Below, piece by piece: positions 5,728 to 7,466 of a stretch of 7,466 nucleotides of DNA (positions are counted from its first letter, which is position 1; each line of letters begins with the position of its first letter). Source of the stretch: an uncultured bacterium. Its GTDB lineage: Bacteria > Actinomycetota > Actinomycetes > S36-B12. Under the pieces are notes generated by a model. It searched no databases. It was given only the letters and a program-made list of their open reading frames with translations, and had not been told where the DNA came from. The position numbers and the translations under genes were made by a program. Location: contig CAJBMR010000139.1 in NCBI GenBank assembly GCA_903954205.1, positions 1-7,466 on the forward strand, in the 5' to 3' direction.

Positions 5728-6803
5728 GCGACGTGACCGTGTGGTTCGAGGGCTACTGGCCCGGTCTCAAGGCCGAGGTCGGCGGCAAGGCGGCGAGCCT
5801 CGGGGAGATGACCGGAGCCGGTCTGCCGGTCCCACCCGGTTTCGCGGTGACGACCGCCGGCTACCGCGCCGCCCACGACGCATCCGACCTCGATGCCACG
5901 CTCGCCCGGCTGCTTCACGGCCTCGACATCTCGGACACCACTCGTGTGAGTGTGGTGTGCGGCGAGATCCGTGACGTCATCCGGGAAATGCCCCTGCCCG
6001 CCAATGTCGAGCAGCAGATTCGTCATGACTACGCCGAACTGAGCCGCAAGTGCGACGTCGAGGATCTACCCGACGCTGTGCGGTCGTCGGCAACGTCAGA
6101 GGACTCGCCCGACGCGTCATTTGCGGGTGAGCACGACACCTACCTGTGGATCAGGGGTGGCGACGCTGTCGTCGACGCCGTCCGCCGCTGCTGGGCCAGC
6201 CTCTTCACCGACCGCGCTACCTGCTACCGAGTGGAAATGGGCTACGAGCATCGCTCGGTCGAGATGGCCGTCGTGATCCAAAAGATGGTGCGGCCGATCG
6301 CCGCGGGCGTGGCTTTCACGCTCAATCCGGCCAATGGCGACCGCTCGCAGGTGGCCGTCGACGCGGCCTGGGGCTTCGGCGAGGCCGTGGTCTCCGGAGA
6401 GGTCACACCCGACAACTTCCTCGTGGACAAGGTGCTTCTCGAGGTGAGCAAGCGCGAGATCAGCCACAAGGCGCATGAGTACCGCTTGACCGACCACGAC
6501 TCGGTCGAGAAGGCCGAGGTCGAGGCGGAGCGTGCAGACACACCGTGCCTCACCGACCCCCAGTTGAAGGCCATCGCGGCCCTCGCGAAGACCGCGGAGA
6601 AGCACTACGGCTGCCCGCAGGACATCGAATGGGCGGTCGACGCCGATCTCCCGGACGGTGACAACGTCATCCTGCTCCAGGCGCGGCCGGAGACGGTGTG
6701 GAGCAAGAAGCCACGCCAGTCTGTGGCGGGTTCCGCGGACAAGAACCCCATGGCCAGCATTGTCTCGACATTGATGAATCCGCTGTACGCACGTAAGGAC
6801 TAG
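5724..6803 (+). CDS. PEP-synthase-like ATP-grasp subunit (PPDK_N alone), phenylphosphate synthase beta-like
   Basis: The 359-residue protein is only the N-terminal nucleotide-binding half of PEP synthase / pyruvate phosphate dikinase. It shows GGKAASLGEM (20-29), GLPVPPGFAVTT, RSSATSEDSPDASFAGEHD (120-138), FTLNPANGD, WGFGEAVVSGEVTPDNF, then QDIEWAVD (299-306) and LLQARPET (317-324). By alignment with PPDK, K22, R120, D300, E302 and Q319 are probable ATP or magnesium contacts. Full PEP synthases are near 790 residues and carry the swivelling phosphohistidine and PEP domains, both absent here. Stand-alone halves of about 40 kDa are known as the beta subunit of Thauera phenylphosphate synthase and in the Cre system. 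The expected role is to pass phosphate from ATP to a histidine on the partner subunit encoded next. The ATG at 5724 overlaps the phosphatase stop, with a G-rich Shine-Dalgarno (GGGGGGAG) ahead. Confidence 0.9.
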   Translation: MSDVTVWFEGYWPGLKAEVGGKAASLGEMTGAGLPVPPGFAVTTAGYRAAHDASDLDATLARLLHGLDISDTTRVSVVCGEIRDVIREMPLPANVEQQIRHDYAELSRKCDVEDLPDAVRSSATSEDSPDASFAGEHDTYLWIRGGDAVVDAVRRCWASLFTDRATCYRVEMGYEHRSVEMAVVIQKMVRPIAAGVAFTLNPANGDRSQVAVDAAWGFGEAVVSGEVTPDNFLVDKVLLEVSKREISHKAHEYRLTDHDSVEKAEVEAERADTPCLTDPQLKAIAALAKTAEKHYGCPQDIEWAVDADLPDGDNVILLQARPETVWSKKPRQSVAGSADKNPMASIVSTLMNPLYARKD

Positions 6804-6857
6804 TGGAGGATCGCTCCACCCAGCAAGGACCCAGGATTCGTGCCCCCCGGTCACGAA
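6803..6857 (+). other. Two small hairpins in the gap between the kinase subunit genes
   Basis: GTGGAG-GATCG-CTCCAC (6803-6819) is a perfect six-base stem with a five-base loop that begins at the last base of the stop codon. TTCGTG (6837-6842) and CACGAA (6852-6857) pair across a nine-base loop. Neither is followed by a T-run, so they are not convincing terminators. They may mark an mRNA processing or stability point in the only real gap (73 bases) of this operon. Confidence 0.35.
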
Positions 6858-6863
6858 CACACG

Positions 6864-6869
6864 AGAGGA
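6864..6869 (+). promoter_or_regulatory. Ribosome-binding site fixing the last gene's start
   Basis: AGAGGA ends seven bases before the ATG at 6877. An ATG at 6870 touches the site and is in another frame with only a short unrelated product, so the start at 6877 is preferred. Confidence 0.7.
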
Positions 6870-6876
6870 ATGGCAG

Positions 6877-7466
6877 ATGGCCGATCGGTTCCCCAGCCCG
6901 TTCGACATCGAGACGCCCGCGGGCGCCGAGGGTTGGCAAGAGATGTACGTGTACTCGTCGCTCTTCAGCGAGTCACGCAAGGAGTTCGAGGATTCGATCT
7001 TCTGGTTCCAGGACGGTGTGCACTGGCCCAAGGTGCTCACGCCCTGGGACGCCACCTTCTATGAGTTCGCGATCGCCTCGCTGTCGCAGTACAACACCCG
7101 CCATCTGCAGGTGCCCCCGGCCAATGGCATTGCCTTCCGCATCCTCAATGGCTACGGCTACCTCACCCCCGTGCCCGCCGATCCGGCGACCATCGAGGCG
7201 CGGGTCGAGAACTTCATGGATCGCGCCGGCTTCTACTTCATGAACTGGAACGATCTCTACGACAAGTGGATGATCAAGATCCGCAACCTGGTCAAGGAGC
7301 TCGAGAGCGTCAACTTCGAGCCCCTGCCCGAGATCGAGGACGCCGACGCGATCGTGAAGTCGGGCGCGGGACTGGGTTCGGGCTACCAGATCCAGGAGAA
7401 CTACCGCACACTGCTCGACCTCGCCCTGAAGCTGTGGAACTACCACTTCGAGTTCCTCAACCTCGG
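6877..7466 (+). CDS. Phenylphosphate synthase alpha-like / PEP-utilising enzyme subunit, N-terminal part, cut by the window edge
   Basis: The 196 visible residues form an open frame to the window end, starting MADRFPSPFDIETPAGAEGW. Motifs recalled from phenylphosphate synthase alpha and related PEP-utilising proteins are present: IFWFQDGVHWPKVLTPWD (about 44-61), LSQYNTRHLQVPP (69-81), ILNGYGYLTPVP (89-100), ENFMDRAGFYFMNW (111-124), and the final NYRTLLDLALKLWNYHFEFLNL. The family is about 600 residues and carries the phosphohistidine swivelling domain further on, beyond the window, so its catalytic histidine cannot be checked. With the preceding ATP-grasp subunit it should transfer the beta-phosphate of ATP to a phenolic hydroxyl. 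Phenol, cresol or a larger alkylphenol are all possible acceptors. The identification rests on remembered family sequence; the acceptor is inferred from the neighbouring ring-cleavage genes. Confidence 0.82.
   Translation, partial: MADRFPSPFDIETPAGAEGWQEMYVYSSLFSESRKEFEDSIFWFQDGVHWPKVLTPWDATFYEFAIASLSQYNTRHLQVPPANGIAFRILNGYGYLTPVPADPATIEARVENFMDRAGFYFMNWNDLYDKWMIKIRNLVKELESVNFEPLPEIEDADAIVKSGAGLGSGYQIQENYRTLLDLALKLWNYHFEFLNL

Noticed and set aside
5724..6803. PEP synthase or pyruvate phosphate dikinase of central metabolism
   Set aside because: The PEP-binding barrel and swivelling domain are absent, and all neighbours are aromatic-degradation genes.
6117..7055. Minus-strand reading frame of 312 codons near the right end
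   Set aside because: It spans the end of one real gene, an intergenic gap and the start of another on the opposite strand. No motif is seen in the product.
5724..7466. One full PEP synthase gene broken by a frameshift
   Set aside because: The gap has its own ribosome-binding site, the first product ends cleanly after the PPDK_N domain, and the second begins with the distinct N-terminus of the phenylphosphate-synthase-alpha family. The split is natural.
1..7466. tRNA, rRNA, CRISPR arrays, insertion sequences or phage attachment sites
   Set aside because: No cloverleaf-like sequence, spaced repeat array, transposase or terminal inverted repeat was seen on either strand.

Overview
The window is GC-rich DNA with strong Shine-Dalgarno sequences, tightly overlapping genes and a GTG start. 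Base composition, codon use and gene families all suggest an actinobacterium (Rhodococcus, Nocardioides, Micrococcales or similar). The genus cannot be fixed from this sequence. It is a catabolic gene cluster for an aromatic compound, cut at both ends, with two divergent operons.

Left operon (minus strand, from about 2739 down to 1): an unrecognised protein, an IclR-family regulator, a 2-hydroxypenta-2,4-dienoate hydratase and the N-terminal part of an acylating acetaldehyde dehydrogenase. The last two are lower-pathway enzymes of catechol meta-cleavage. The first three genes overlap by 4 bases each, and the dehydrogenase follows after a 30-base gap. A 4-hydroxy-2-oxovalerate aldolase gene would be expected just beyond base 1.

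Central control region (about 2680-2790): a compact set of palindromes and direct repeats with a plausible plus-strand promoter. It probably serves both operons and is the best candidate operator for the IclR protein.

Right operon (plus strand, 2790 to the window end): two tandem type I extradiol dioxygenases of the catechol 2,3-dioxygenase type, a histidine-phosphatase-superfamily protein with an unusual N-terminal extension, a stand-alone ATP-grasp (PPDK_N) half of a PEP-synthase-like enzyme, and the start of its companion subunit. The companion resembles the alpha subunit of phenylphosphate synthase.

Interpretation: the last three genes look like an ATP-driven phenol kinase plus a phosphatase. 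They recall anaerobic phenylphosphate synthase (Thauera) and the phosphorylation-initiated 4-cresol (Cre) pathway of Corynebacterium glutamicum. Here they are in one operon with O2-dependent ring-cleavage dioxygenases and opposite meta-pathway genes. This suggests an aerobic route in which a phenolic substrate is phosphorylated, modified, dephosphorylated to a catechol, ring-cleaved and taken to pyruvate plus acetyl-CoA. The oxidising step (for example a P450 or a hydroxylase) is not visible here.
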